Shown: positions 17,789-27,561 of the stretch, in pieces | How positions within the stretch are numbered: the stretch's first letter is position 1 | Layout: each line of letters starts with the position of its first letter | Assembly: GCF_023195695.1 (NCBI RefSeq) | Contig: NZ_JALPQG010000001.1 | Coordinates: 496,001 to 560,000 of the forward strand | DNA length: 64,000 nt | Direction: 5' to 3' | Source of the DNA: Aliiroseovarius sp. S1339 | Lineage (GTDB): Bacteria; Pseudomonadota; Alphaproteobacteria; Rhodobacterales; Rhodobacteraceae | Made by a program: the position numbers and the translations under genes | The notes under the pieces: model-generated | What the model was told of the DNA's origin: nothing | The model's database searches: none | What the model saw: only the letters and a program-made list of their open reading frames with translations

Positions 17789-18806
17789 CCGTCGCCTGTT
17801 CCGACCCCTGACCTGTCATCAGGTTCTGAAACTCGGCGTCAAGCGCGGGAATGTCAATGGGATCGGGGCGGCGGCGCCAAGTCAAAGCGGCCTCGGCCCG
17901 TTCCAGCGCCTTGCCATCCAGACGTCCGGCGGCGTCGGCAACCTCTTCCATCTGCTCCAGCACACCATTGCAATGCAGGATCATATCGCAACCGGCATGC
18001 AACGACCTGCGCGCACGCAGCGACAACGGCCCCGACAGCGCTTCCATCGACAGATCGTCTGTCATCAAGAGGCCACCGAACCCGATACGGTCGCGGATCA
18101 ATTGGATCATCGCCGGGCTTTGCGTGGCGGGGTTTTCAGCGTCGATATCTTCGTAAACGACATGCGCGGTCATCGCGATGGGCAAGGCGGCCAGAGGCTC
18201 AAACGCCATGAAATCGGTGCGCGCCAGTTCTTTGGCCTTGGTTTTTACGCGCGGCAGATCTTTGTGGCTGTCCAAACTGGCGCGCCCGTGGCCGGGGATG
18301 TGCTTGACCACTGGCAAGACACCGCCTTCCAGCAGCGCTTGCGCCACGGTGCCCGCCCGTTCCGCCACGCGCACAACATCTTCGCCGTAACAGCGGTTGC
18401 GCAGGATCGGATGGGTGTCGGCATTGGCAATGTCAGCGATTGGCGCGCAGTTGCCGTCGATACCGACGGCCATCAATTCATCGGCAATCAGGCGATATCG
18501 AATATAAAGTGTGCGCAGGGCGTCGCGTTTGTTCAGCGTCACTTGATCCAGCGCAGGCAACCATTCGCGCCAATGCGGCCCGGTCATCCGCGCCACGCGC
18601 CCACCTTCTTGATCTATAAAAACCGGAACGTCACGCCCAACCGCACCGCGCAACTCGGCGGTCAGCGCCCGGATCTGATCAGGGTCTTCGACGTTACGAG
18701 CAAACAGGATGAAGCCCCAAGGCTGGGCGCGCTCATAGAAATCCCGTTCGGACTGTTTGAGCCGCGGCCCCTCGCATCCGAGGATAAAAGCGCCCGGCCC
18801 CGACAT
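17775..18806 (-). CDS. nagZ: Beta-N-acetylhexosaminidase
   Basis: A 343-aa GH3 enzyme of peptidoglycan recycling that removes GlcNAc from GlcNAc-anhydroMurNAc peptides in the cytoplasm. The catalytic loop KHIPGHGRASLDSH spans about 168-181, with the Asp-His acid/base pair at 179/181, and the nucleophile region MTDDLSME is near 248-254. There is no signal peptide, as expected for NagZ. The stop of the SPOR gene lies one base upstream of this start. Confidence 0.95.
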   Translation of the reverse strand: MSGPGAFILGCEGPRLKQSERDFYERAQPWGFILFARNVEDPDQIRALTAELRGAVGRDVPVFIDQEGGRVARMTGPHWREWLPALDQVTLNKRDALRTLYIRYRLIADELMAVGIDGNCAPIADIANADTHPILRNRCYGEDVVRVAERAGTVAQALLEGGVLPVVKHIPGHGRASLDSHKDLPRVKTKAKELARTDFMAFEPLAALPIAMTAHVVYEDIDAENPATQSPAMIQLIRDRIGFGGLLMTDDLSMEALSGPLSLRARRSLHAGCDMILHCNGVLEQMEEVADAAGRLDGKALERAEAALTWRRRPDPIDIPALDAEFQNLMTGQGSEQATDERD

Positions 18807-18807
18807 G

Positions 18808-19962
18808 TTAACGGGTCACAACAGGAATACAGGCGGCTTTCGCAGCCATCAGGACAGAACAGAACCGACGTGCATCAGCAAGGTCGTCAAAGCCCATAAC
18901 GCGCAGGCGATAGAAGGTTTTTCCACCCGACTTGGCCTGCTGGATGACGCGTGACTTGCCTGAAAGGTAGTCCTCGAAGCGGACGGACAGTTTGTCCCAT
19001 TCGGCGCGGGCCACATCGGCGCTGTCAAATGCCCCAAGCTGAACCAGACGCGTGCCAACGGCGATCTTGTCAGGTGCGACATCGGTAACCGTCGCGGTCG
19101 CGTTGGTGGCAGCGGGCGCTGCGGCAACACGTGTATCAAGATCGGCCGGGCGACCCGAGGGGCGGGGCGACTTGCGCACACCGGGAACCGAGGCAGGAAT
19201 TATTTTTGGGACGCTAGCTTCTGAAGCCGCATCAGGCACGGTCGGTTGTGCAACCGAGGCCACGACAGCTTCGTCCAGCGCCTCGCCAGATAACGGCTCT
19301 GCGTCCGCAGCAATCTGTTTGGCGATGGCCAATGCTGCGGCCACGGGGTCGACAGCCGTGGGCTTGGGCGCAGGCACGATGGCGGAGGCCTCGTGCAACG
19401 GCAGTGCGGCCCCGGGCGCGGTATCGGCGCGGGCGGAGACTTCAGCCGTCATATCTTCTTCGGCCAACTCGTCGGGGGCTGGAGCCAAAACCAATCGGTC
19501 TGCGGGCGCAGCGGCCTGCCCTTCGGACTGTACATCGTTCACGGCAAAGCCTTGATGGGCTGCGGATTGGCCGCCGGGGTTTTCCGGCTGCACGCGCATC
19601 GGCCCTTCAAGGGCACGCACGACGGGAATGCCAGTCACGTCGCGCACCGCCAGCTTATAGCCCCAGACGCCCAGACCTACGATCAGCGCAAGCGACAAAG
19701 CCGCGCCAGCATAGTTTAGGGCCGAGCCTAAACCACCAGGCGCAGTTGGGGCTCCGGTCGACATGGTATCTTCTTCGGTCAGGTCAGCCATCGGCGCAGC
19801 ATATCCCGCCTGCACCCCGTGCGGATGCGGCGCGTAGTGCGACTGCGGCGACACAGGTGCAACCAACGGAGGTTCAACCCGATGCGCCAGATCATAGCCC
19901 TGATCATATTGATTTTGATACGTCGCCTGCCGGGTCTCGGGACCCCAGTTTGCTTCTGCCAT
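18808..19962 (-). CDS. SPOR-domain envelope protein
   Basis: A 384-aa single-pass inner-membrane protein. The cytoplasmic N-terminus (1-~85) is Gln/Tyr/His-rich; a TM helix is at about 90-112 (ALSLALIVGLGVWGYKLAV). A long Ala/Pro-rich periplasmic linker leads to a C-terminal SPOR domain (about 305-384; GTRLVQLGAFDSADVARAEW). SPOR domains bind denuded peptidoglycan at division septa. It lies between argS and nagZ in the same orientation, the usual order in Rhodobacteraceae. Confidence 0.9.
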   Translation of the reverse strand: MAEANWGPETRQATYQNQYDQGYDLAHRVEPPLVAPVSPQSHYAPHPHGVQAGYAAPMADLTEEDTMSTGAPTAPGGLGSALNYAGAALSLALIVGLGVWGYKLAVRDVTGIPVVRALEGPMRVQPENPGGQSAAHQGFAVNDVQSEGQAAAPADRLVLAPAPDELAEEDMTAEVSARADTAPGAALPLHEASAIVPAPKPTAVDPVAAALAIAKQIAADAEPLSGEALDEAVVASVAQPTVPDAASEASVPKIIPASVPGVRKSPRPSGRPADLDTRVAAAPAATNATATVTDVAPDKIAVGTRLVQLGAFDSADVARAEWDKLSVRFEDYLSGKSRVIQQAKSGGKTFYRLRVMGFDDLADARRFCSVLMAAKAACIPVVTR

Positions 19963-20067
19963 TATGCCTCACCTCCGGATACGAACGCGCCCGGCCATTG
20001 ATGGCTCTGCGTGCGTCCCGTTCCGACTACTGCGTCAACCTCTCTCCGGGCCAAGCAGCACTTGTGA

Positions 20068-21789
20068 TCAGCGCATTTCCTCGGCAGGAGTGATGCCCAA
20101 AATACCCAAGCCTGAAGAAATGACAACGGCTACCGCACGCGGTAGGGCGATTTTCGCCGCCGATGAGTCATTATTACCATCCTGAAGGAAGCGCAGTTCG
20201 GGCTTGTCATTGCCCCGGTTCCACAACCCATGAAAGTCCGAGGCAAGCTCGTACAAGTAAAACGCAATCCGGTGCGGCTCGTGCGTGCGCGCGGCGATTT
20301 CGACCAAGCGTGGCCATTCGGCCAGTTTTTTGGCGACCGCCGCCTCGGCCTCATCTTCAATCTTCGGTGTGTCGGTCAGCACGATCCCCTGCTCCGCCGC
20401 CTTACGCAGCACAGACCGCACCCGCGCATGGGCGTATTGCACATAAAACACAGGGTTTTCGCGGCTCTGCTCCAGCACCTTGTCGAAATCGAAATCAAGC
20501 GGCGCGTCGTTTTTGCGGGTCAGCATAACAAACCGGGTCACATCTGCGCCCACCTGCTCGACCAAATCACGCAGGGTCACAAACGTGCCCGCGCGTTTGG
20601 ACATCTTGAACGGCTCGCCATTCTTGTATAGCTTCACAAGTTGGGTCAGCTTCACGTCAAGCGGCACGCGCCCATCTGACAGAGCCGAAACCGCCGCCTT
20701 CATACGCTTCACATAGCCACCATGGTCAGCGCCAAAGACGTCAATCAACGCATCGAAACCACGTTCGACCTTGTCAAAATGATAGGCGATATCAGGCGCA
20801 AAATACGTCCAGTTGCCATCCGATTTCTTGACCGGACGGTCCACGTCGTCACCATGTTCCGTTGATTTGAAAAGGGTTTGCTCGCGCGGCTCCCAATCTT
20901 CGGGCTTCTTACCTTTGGGCGGCTCCAGAACGCCTTCATAGATCAAGCCCTTGCTCTCAAGCGCCGCCAACGCATCTTCGATCCGGCCCGTGCCATACAG
21001 CGATTTTTCCGAGAAGAAGACATCCATCTTCACACCCAGCATCGCCAAATCTTCGCGGATCAGGTCCAGCATCGCCTCGGTTGCAAATTCACGGATCTCA
21101 GCCAGCCAGTATTGCTCACCCTTGTCGACATAGGCGTCGCCAACTTTGTCTTTCAGCGCTTGGCCAACCGGGACAAGATAATCCCCCGGATAGGTGCCGT
21201 CTTCAAACGCAACCTCCTGCCCGTGCGCCTCCAGATAGCGCAGGTAAACCGACCGGGCGAGCACGTCGACCTGTGCGCCACCATCATTGATGTAATACTC
21301 GCGCGTTACGTCATGGCCGGCATATTCCAGCAGGCTCGCCAGCGCGTCACCAAATACCGCGCCCCGCGTGTGACCCACATGAAGCGGGCCGGTCGGGTTG
21401 GCCGACACATATTCGACATTCACTTTCTGACCCGCCCCCATGGACGACTGTCCATAAGTTGCCTCGCCCAGAATACCACTGACCAGTCCGGTCCAGACCC
21501 TCGCATCCAGACGCAGGTTCAAAAACCCCGGCCCGGCCACTTCGGCAAGTTCGATCCGATCATCGGCCGCAAGCTTACCCGCCAGCACATCCGCAATGTC
21601 GCGCGGCTTCATCTTCGCAGGCTTTGCCAATACCATCGCGGCATTGGTCGCCATGTCGCCATGAGCCGCATCGCGCGGCGGCTCAACCGCCACGTTATCA
21701 AAGCTCAACCCCTCAGGCAGCACGCCGTCAGAGGTCATGGCATTAAGCGCGTCGATCACAAGGCCGCGAATATCAGCAAAGAGGTTCAT
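20068..21789 (-). CDS. argS: Arginyl-tRNA synthetase
   Basis: A 573-aa class I synthetase charging tRNA-Arg. ATG 21789 gives [15 protein letters not shown]; upstream in-frame codons do not look coding. The HIGH motif reads HVGH at 137-140 within [14 protein letters not shown], and [12 protein letters not shown] holds the KMSKS-like loop. The anticodon-binding domain covers the last ~120 residues. Divergent from nothing; it is transcribed with dgt upstream and the SPOR gene downstream. Confidence 0.97.
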   Translation of the reverse strand: MNLFADIRGLVIDALNAMTSDGVLPEGLSFDNVAVEPPRDAAHGDMATNAAMVLAKPAKMKPRDIADVLAGKLAADDRIELAEVAGPGFLNLRLDARVWTGLVSGILGEATYGQSSMGAGQKVNVEYVSANPTGPLHVGHTRGAVFGDALASLLEYAGHDVTREYYINDGGAQVDVLARSVYLRYLEAHGQEVAFEDGTYPGDYLVPVGQALKDKVGDAYVDKGEQYWLAEIREFATEAMLDLIREDLAMLGVKMDVFFSEKSLYGTGRIEDALAALESKGLIYEGVLEPPKGKKPEDWEPREQTLFKSTEHGDDVDRPVKKSDGNWTYFAPDIAYHFDKVERGFDALIDVFGADHGGYVKRMKAAVSALSDGRVPLDVKLTQLVKLYKNGEPFKMSKRAGTFVTLRDLVEQVGADVTRFVMLTRKNDAPLDFDFDKVLEQSRENPVFYVQYAHARVRSVLRKAAEQGIVLTDTPKIEDEAEAAVAKKLAEWPRLVEIAARTHEPHRIAFYLYELASDFHGLWNRGNDKPELRFLQDGNNDSSAAKIALPRAVAVVISSGLGILGITPAEEMR

Positions 21790-21934
21790 GGGCTGGGTCC
21801 TTTTTCTCAGCCGCACTCCTACCAGCCCCGCCCCAAAGGTCAAGCGACGCGGGCGAATGAACGCCCCCCACCTGCTTCTTCTGGCAAGAAATATCCCGGG
21901 GGTAAGGGCCACCCTCCCGAGGGGGCAGCGCCCC

Positions 21935-23077
21935 CTAGCCGCCCAGCCCCAGCCGCTGGTGTTCCTGCAACGCGAAACGATCTGTCATCCCGGCAATGTA
22001 ATCTGCGACCAGTCGGGCCAGACTCGTCGGGTTATCTGCCGCCGCGATCTCGGTGCGCCATTCGCCGGGAAGGTCCGAAGGCACGGTTTGGAAATGCGCA
22101 AACAATTCCTCGACCACATGGGTCACACGCTCGCGCATCGCGACCACGGAAGGGGCGCGGTACATTCGGGTGAACAGGAACTGTCGGATCTGCTTCAGAT
22201 CAGCCCACAGCGCGGGCGAGAACCGGATGACCGCGTGATCCAATCCGCGGATATCTTCGACCGATTGCGGGTCTGCGTCGGCTAGAAGCGCTTGAGACGT
22301 TGTCAGAACATCTTCCACCATTACCCCAAACACCCGGCGCAGGGCTTCGTGCTGTCGACGTCCCGGATCAAGATCGGGATAGGTGGCATCCACGTCGGCG
22401 ATGGCAGGGCCGATGATGGGCAGCGCGGCAATCTCGTCCATCGTGAACAGCCCAGCGCGCAGCCCGTCATGCAGGTCGTGATTGTTATAGGCGATGTCGT
22501 CGGCCAAGGCCGCTGCCTGCGCTTCGCCGCCTGCAAAAGTGTGCAATTCAAGATCGTGGCGCGCGTTGTATTCCGCAAGCGCATAAGGCAGGTCACCCAT
22601 CACCGGACCGTTATGTTTCGCAATGCCTTCAAGGGTTTCCCAAGTAAGGTTCAACCCATCCCATTCGGCATAGTGGCGTTCCAGAGAGGTCACGATCTTC
22701 AGCGCCTGCGCGTTGTGATCGAACCCGCCAAAGGGGGTCATCATGGCATCCAGCGCGTCTTCGCCCGTGTGGCCGAACGGCGTATGCCCCAGATCATGGG
22801 CCAACGCGACGGCCTCGGTCAGATGGCTGTTCAGCCCCAGCGCGCCCGCGATGGTGCGCGCCACCTGCGCCACTTCGATTGAGTGGGTCAGCCGCGTGCG
22901 GAAATAGTCGCCCTCGTGTTCGACAAAGACCTGCGTCTTGTGCTTTAGCCTGCGAAAGGCCGAACTGTGGATGATCCGATCACGATCCCGCTGATAGGGT
23001 TCACGAAACGCGCTTTCGCCTTCGTAATATAACCGCCCCCGGCTGCCACCGGGCTGGGTCGCATAAATAGCGAGCAT
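21935..23077 (-). CDS. dgt: Deoxyguanosinetriphosphate triphosphohydrolase-like protein
   Basis: A 380-aa HD-superfamily dNTPase (dNTP to deoxynucleoside plus triphosphate). ATG 23077 ([11 protein letters not shown]) has GGGGG upstream. Metal ligands are visible as H65 ([12 protein letters not shown]) and H94-D95 ([19 protein letters not shown]), with [22 protein letters not shown] ahead, which marks the dGTPase-type-2 subfamily. Divergent from erpA, with a 131-bp gap that should hold both promoters. Confidence 0.92.
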   Translation of the reverse strand: MLAIYATQPGGSRGRLYYEGESAFREPYQRDRDRIIHSSAFRRLKHKTQVFVEHEGDYFRTRLTHSIEVAQVARTIAGALGLNSHLTEAVALAHDLGHTPFGHTGEDALDAMMTPFGGFDHNAQALKIVTSLERHYAEWDGLNLTWETLEGIAKHNGPVMGDLPYALAEYNARHDLELHTFAGGEAQAAALADDIAYNNHDLHDGLRAGLFTMDEIAALPIIGPAIADVDATYPDLDPGRRQHEALRRVFGVMVEDVLTTSQALLADADPQSVEDIRGLDHAVIRFSPALWADLKQIRQFLFTRMYRAPSVVAMRERVTHVVEELFAHFQTVPSDLPGEWRTEIAAADNPTSLARLVADYIAGMTDRFALQEHQRLGLGG

Positions 23078-23208
23078 ATCTGCCCCCTTTTTGCCTGTCA
23101 CCGCTGGCACGCCCGGCGTTTCGACCGACACGCACCCTTCGGGGCGTCTTGTCGCGCCCGCTTGGCCCACCTATATTCTGTTTAGCGTGAACATGAAACG
23201 GATTTCCA

Positions 23209-23538
23209 ATGGACCTGACCCTGCCCCCGACTGTCACCGAACGCGCCTTTGCGCGGCTGGCCGAAATCGGCGCGGGCGCACAAGGCAAGGCATTGCGCGT
23301 TGCCGTCGATGGTGGCGGCTGTTCGGGGTTCCAATATGATATCTCGCTGGACGACCCGGCCAAGGGTGATCTGATCCTGCAAGGTGCAGGCGAACAGGTG
23401 GTGGTGGACGAGGTGTCCCTGCCCTTTTTGGCCAACGCGACGATCGACTTCACGGAAGAGCTGATCGGCGCGCGGTTTATTGTGGAAAACCCCAACGCCA
23501 CATCGTCCTGCGGCTGCGGCACGTCCTTCTCGATGTAA
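23209..23538 (+). CDS. erpA: A-type iron-sulfur cluster carrier/insertion protein (ErpA/IscA-like)
   Basis: A 109-aa HesB-family scaffold that delivers Fe-S clusters to apo-enzymes. The three conserved cysteines are C38 (GGGCSGFQYD) and C101/C103 (SSCGCGTSF). Length and fold are typical. ErpA and IscA are hard to separate by eye; a single-copy position next to dgt and xthA in Rhodobacteraceae is usually annotated ErpA. Confidence 0.88.
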   Translation: MDLTLPPTVTERAFARLAEIGAGAQGKALRVAVDGGGCSGFQYDISLDDPAKGDLILQGAGEQVVVDEVSLPFLANATIDFTEELIGARFIVENPNATSSCGCGTSFSM

Positions 23539-23546
23539 CGCATCAC

Positions 23547-23954
23547 TTAGGCGGCCATCAGACCGGCGCCGTCCTCCATGATATCCAGCGCCTCGGCCTT
23601 CGCATTGCGCCACGCATGGGAATAGTCGCTTTGCCATGACCCGCATAGATGACGTTGGAGCGTGCCGATCAACGTGTTTGCCAAAACTTCGCAATGGCGG
23701 CGATCCATCCCGCGCATTGCCATGCGAAACCCGATCAGCCGCAACTTGTTTACCAGCATCGCGTCATTGCCAGCGAACGCGATGACCATTCGGTAAAACC
23801 ATTGAAGCTGCACAGCGGGATTTTCGATATCGCCCGGGAAGATCACTCGCATCTCCGGCACGCGTGCGAACAGAAGGGAAAAGAATGCGCTGGCAACCTC
23901 TTGTTCGCGCCCAACCAACAAATGAAGGCTGCGTTTGCATCGAGAGCGTGTCAT
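23547..23954 (-). CDS. Globin-like protein lacking the proximal histidine
   Basis: A 135-aa all-helical protein with a recognisable globin pattern: FFSLLFARVPEMRVIFPGDIENPAVQLQWFY (helices A-C), then LIGFRMAMRGMDRRHCEVLANTLIGTL (F-G), and WRNAKAEALDIM (H). In haem globins the segment equivalent to LIGFRM reads L.[RK]H, the proximal His; here it is Met (about residue 78 of this start). Haem binding is therefore uncertain. I used ATG 23954; TTG 23963 is possible. It converges on erpA, and no partner gene is evident. Confidence 0.6.
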   Translation of the reverse strand: MTRSRCKRSLHLLVGREQEVASAFFSLLFARVPEMRVIFPGDIENPAVQLQWFYRMVIAFAGNDAMLVNKLRLIGFRMAMRGMDRRHCEVLANTLIGTLQRHLCGSWQSDYSHAWRNAKAEALDIMEDGAGLMAA

Positions 23955-24102
23955 GTGGTCCAAATTGCTGATCCTTCGTCCATCAACCGTGATTTAAGCT
24001 GAATTTGAACGATCTGGGTTAACAAACCCTGACCGCGATCGGAAAACGCGCAACAGGCGCAAAATTCTTCCCCTAAGACGTCGAACGCGCTAGGTGCAGC
24101 CC

Positions 24103-25296
24103 ATGAAAACCGACTGGGACACAATCATAATTGGCGCGGGCGCTGCTGGACTGTTCTGCGCGCCATTTGCGGCGGGCACAGGCAAGTCCACGTTGGTGAT
24201 CGACCACGCCGCCAAACCGGGCGAGAAAATCCGCATTTCAGGCGGCGGGCGGTGCAACTTCACCAACATGCATTCTGAGCCTGCCAATTTCACAGGCCAA
24301 AACCCACATTTCCACAAATCCGCTCTGGCGCGCTTTACCCAATGGGATTTCATAGAACTGATCGACCACGCCGAGATAGCATGGCACGAAAAGACGCTGG
24401 GGCAGTTGTTTTGCGACGGCAAGTCGACGCAAATCATCGACTTGCTGGTTCGGAACTTGAAAGAAGCAGGGGCCGAATTGCGCCTGTCCACATCCATTGA
24501 AAGTCTTGACCAGAAAGGCGACCATTTTGCCGTAAAGACCACGGCGGGTCCGTTGACCTGCCGCAACCTTGTCCTTGCCACCGGTGGCAAGTCTATCCCC
24601 AAGATGGGCGCGACCGGTTTTGCCTATGACATCGCCCGCCAGTTCGGGCACGAGGTCATCGAACCCCGCCCCGCACTCGTCCCCCTGACCTTCCCCGAAG
24701 GACGCTTTGCCGCCCTGTCTGGCGTGTCCCTGCCCGTCCGCGTCTGGACCGACCGAGCGCGCTTTGACGAGGCGACGCTGTTCACCCATCGCGGGCTGTC
24801 CGGGCCTGCGATCCTGCAGATCTCGTCCTTCTGGCGCGAGGGTGAACCAATCCATATTGACCTGACAGGCGGGCGCGACCTGTTCACCACGCTCCGCGAT
24901 CAACGGCAGGCCGAGGGGCGACGGCAGATCTCGACCGAACTAGCGCGTCATCTGCCCGCACGGCTGGTGGAGTTTCTGACGACGGACTGGGCCGAGCGGT
25001 TCGACCTGACCGCGCGTCTGGCAGACCAGTCGGACACCGCGCTGCGCACCCTAACCGATCAATTGTCCAACTGGACGCTGACCCCATCCGGGTCCGAGGG
25101 CTATCGCACCGCCGAAGTCACCCTTGGCGGCATCGCCACCAACGGGATCGACAGCAAGTCGATGATGTCGATAACCGTTCCCGGCCTCTACTTCATCGGC
25201 GAATGTGTGGACGTGACCGGATGGCTTGGCGGGTTCAACTTTCAATGGGCTTGGTCCAGCGCGCATGCCGCCGGGCGGCATATCGCCGAAACCTAA
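24103..25296 (+). CDS. HI0933-family NAD(P)/FAD-dependent oxidoreductase (YhiN-like)
   Basis: A 397-aa flavoprotein. The dinucleotide fold IIIGAGAAGLFCA lies at about 8-20; then KPGEKIRISGGGRCNFTN, the family hallmark, and near the C-terminus GGFNFQWAWSSAHAAGR. The reaction is unknown for the family; some members act on tRNA or bacillithiol-like thiols, none convincingly. ATG 24103 has AGGTG ahead. It lies 64 nt before xthA. Confidence 0.88.
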   Translation: MKTDWDTIIIGAGAAGLFCAPFAAGTGKSTLVIDHAAKPGEKIRISGGGRCNFTNMHSEPANFTGQNPHFHKSALARFTQWDFIELIDHAEIAWHEKTLGQLFCDGKSTQIIDLLVRNLKEAGAELRLSTSIESLDQKGDHFAVKTTAGPLTCRNLVLATGGKSIPKMGATGFAYDIARQFGHEVIEPRPALVPLTFPEGRFAALSGVSLPVRVWTDRARFDEATLFTHRGLSGPAILQISSFWREGEPIHIDLTGGRDLFTTLRDQRQAEGRRQISTELARHLPARLVEFLTTDWAERFDLTARLADQSDTALRTLTDQLSNWTLTPSGSEGYRTAEVTLGGIATNGIDSKSMMSITVPGLYFIGECVDVTGWLGGFNFQWAWSSAHAAGRHIAET

Positions 25297-25360
25297 GACG
25301 CATCGCTTGCACCCCCGCCCGTTTGCGCCCACATTGGCCGCCACGAACAGGAGGGGCCTC

Positions 25361-26140
25361 ATGAAAATCGCCAGTTTCAACATCAATGGTATCAAAGCAC
25401 GTTTGCCCGCATTGATGGACTGGCTGGACGACGCCCAACCCGACGTCGCGATCTTGCAGGAGATCAAGTCGATTGATGAGAGTTTCCCGCGAGAAGCCTT
25501 TGAGGACAAAGGATATAACGTCGAAACCCACGGGCAGAAAAGTTTCAACGGTGTGGCGCTTCTGTCCAAGCTGCCGCTGGAAGATGTGACGCGCGGCCTG
25601 CCCGGTGACGCAGATGACGAACAGGCGCGTTATATTGAGGCAACCGTGGTAGGTGAACACGCCGTGCGCATCTGTGGCCTGTACCTGCCCAATGGCAACC
25701 CTGTGCCGGGGCCGAAATACGACTACAAGCTTGCGTGGATGAAACGCCTGCAAGCCCGCGCAGAAGAACTTCTAGCCGCCGAGGAGCCCTTTTTGATGGC
25801 GGGGGATTACAACATCATCCCCCAGCCCGAGGACGCCGCCCGCCCGGAGGCTTGGATCGACGACGCTCTGTTTCGCCCCGAAAGCCGCGAGGCATGGCGC
25901 AAGATCGTGAACCTTGGCCTGACCGAGGCGTTCCGCGCCCGCAATCAAGCGTCTGAGCAGTATTCGTTCTGGGACTTCCAGCGAGGTGCGTGGCAACGCA
26001 ATGACGGCATCCGCATCGACCATTTTCTTTTGTCACCAGAATGCGCCGACCTGCTGACCGACTGCCAAATCGATAAAGAGGTGCGCGGGCGCGAAAAACC
26101 ATCCGACCACGTGCCAGTCTGGATTGAGTTGGCGGCATAA
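25361..26140 (+). CDS. xthA: Exodeoxyribonuclease III
   Basis: A 259-aa AP endonuclease / 3'-5' exonuclease for base-excision repair. It begins MKIASFNINGIKARLPALMDW, with the Mg ligand Glu in LQEIKSID (E34). Later come LMAGDYNIIP, RIDHFLLSP and the catalytic Asp-His in SDHVPVW. GGAGGGG precedes ATG 25361. It is followed after 9 nt by a nucleoside hydrolase. Confidence 0.95.
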   Translation: MKIASFNINGIKARLPALMDWLDDAQPDVAILQEIKSIDESFPREAFEDKGYNVETHGQKSFNGVALLSKLPLEDVTRGLPGDADDEQARYIEATVVGEHAVRICGLYLPNGNPVPGPKYDYKLAWMKRLQARAEELLAAEEPFLMAGDYNIIPQPEDAARPEAWIDDALFRPESREAWRKIVNLGLTEAFRARNQASEQYSFWDFQRGAWQRNDGIRIDHFLLSPECADLLTDCQIDKEVRGREKPSDHVPVWIELAA

Positions 26141-26149
26141 GAGACTGAT

Positions 26150-27088
26150 ATGAAAAGTAAGATCATCATTGACACCGACCCCGGCCAGGACGACGCGGTT
26201 GCCATTCTTCTGGCGCTGGCCAGCCCCGAGGACATCGACGTTTTGGGCATTACAGCGGTCGCTGGAAACGTGCCGCTGGAGCTAACTGCAAAGAATGCTC
26301 GGATCATTTGCGAGCTGGCCGGAAGGCCGGACACCAAAGTCTTCGCAGGCTGTGACCGCCCGCTACGCCGCGATCTGGTGACAGCTGAATATGTGCATGG
26401 CAAGACGGGGTTGAACGGCCCGGTGCTGCCCGACCCCGCGATGCAGCTTCAGGATCAGCACGCCGTCGATTTCATCATCGACACCCTGCGCGCGCATGAT
26501 CCCGGCACCGTGACCCTGTGCCCGCTTGGACCGTTGACCAACATCGCCACCGCCTTTGAACGCGCGCCTGACATCATTGAGAAGGTGCAGGAAATCATCC
26601 TGATGGGCGGGGCGTATTTCGAGGTTGGCAACGTCACCCCGGCGGCTGAGTTTAACATCTATGTTGACCCGCAAGCTGCTGATATCGTGTTCCGATCAGG
26701 CATTCCGCTGGTTGTGATGCCGCTGGATGTGACCCACAAGGCACTGGTGACGAAAGCCCGCAACGACGCCTTTCGTGCCCTGCCCGGCGACATCGGCCAC
26801 GCGGTCGCCGAAATGACCGACTTCTTCGAACGTTTCGACAAGGAAAAATACGGCTCGGACGGTGCGCCTTTGCACGATCCGACCGTCATTGCCTACCTGA
26901 TCCAGCCCGACATGTTTCGTGGCCGCCACGTGAATGTGCAAATCGAAACCCAGTCCGAACTGACCATGGGCATGACCGTTGCCGATTGGTGGGGCGTCAC
27001 CGATCAGGCGGCCAACGCTCTCTTCGTCGGAGATCTGGACAGCGACGCCTTCTTTGACCTTTTGACCACAAGGATTGCCCGCCTATGA
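26150..27088 (+). CDS. Inosine-uridine-preferring nucleoside hydrolase
   Basis: A 312-aa enzyme that hydrolyses the N-glycosidic bond of nucleosides for base salvage. The Ca-binding signature DTDPGQDDA is at residues 8-16, and ALGPLTNIA and HDPTVIAYL-like motifs occur in order. Substrate preference (RihA/B/C type) cannot be fixed. Starts 9 nt after xthA and overlaps the acetyltransferase gene by 4 nt (ATGA), indicating one transcript. Confidence 0.92.
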   Translation: MKSKIIIDTDPGQDDAVAILLALASPEDIDVLGITAVAGNVPLELTAKNARIICELAGRPDTKVFAGCDRPLRRDLVTAEYVHGKTGLNGPVLPDPAMQLQDQHAVDFIIDTLRAHDPGTVTLCPLGPLTNIATAFERAPDIIEKVQEIILMGGAYFEVGNVTPAAEFNIYVDPQAADIVFRSGIPLVVMPLDVTHKALVTKARNDAFRALPGDIGHAVAEMTDFFERFDKEKYGSDGAPLHDPTVIAYLIQPDMFRGRHVNVQIETQSELTMGMTVADWWGVTDQAANALFVGDLDSDAFFDLLTTRIARL

Positions 27089-27531
27089 GCAGCCTTCGCC
27101 TTGCCGCCTCAGACGACCTTGATCGGCTACTGCCGCTTGTGGCCGGGTTTCACGCCCAAAACGGCATCGAACAGGACAACGAAACACGGCGCGGCGCGCT
27201 TCAACCGCTTCTGGACGGCTCGCCGCACGGGGCGATCTGGATGATCGGCCCACGCGTGGCCCCGGTCGGCTATATCGCCGTCAGTTTCGGCTGGTCGATC
27301 GAATTCGGCGGGCTGGATGCCTTTTTGGATGAAATCTATGTGCGCGAACGCGTCCGTGGCCGCGGCATGGGTAGCGAAGCTTTGTCCTCGTTGGTGCGCG
27401 CACTGGCCGAACAGGGCATCAATGCCATGCATCTTGAGGTCGACGCGGATAACGACCGCGCTAGGCTGCTATACGAACGGGTCGGTTTTCAGTCCCGCAA
27501 TCGATACCACCTGATGACACGGGTGATGTAG
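27085..27531 (+). CDS. GNAT-family N-acetyltransferase
   Basis: A 148-aa GNAT fold. The acetyl-CoA pyrophosphate loop is VRERVRGRGMGSEALSSL (about 91-108), followed by MHLEVDADNDRARLLYERVGFQ, the usual C-terminal half. The substrate is unknown. Its ATG overlaps the nucleoside hydrolase stop. Confidence 0.87.
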   Translation: MSSLRLAASDDLDRLLPLVAGFHAQNGIEQDNETRRGALQPLLDGSPHGAIWMIGPRVAPVGYIAVSFGWSIEFGGLDAFLDEIYVRERVRGRGMGSEALSSLVRALAEQGINAMHLEVDADNDRARLLYERVGFQSRNRYHLMTRVM

Positions 27532-27561
27532 AGGTTGGAAAAAGCTGATATAGTTCAGGCA

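Noticed and set aside
17574-18899. A 441-codon open frame antisense to nagZ
   Set aside because: nagZ has complete catalytic motifs in the other strand; this is a high-GC shadow.
20878-22173. A 431-codon open frame antisense to argS and dgt
   Set aside because: It crosses two well-identified genes and has no recognisable motif.
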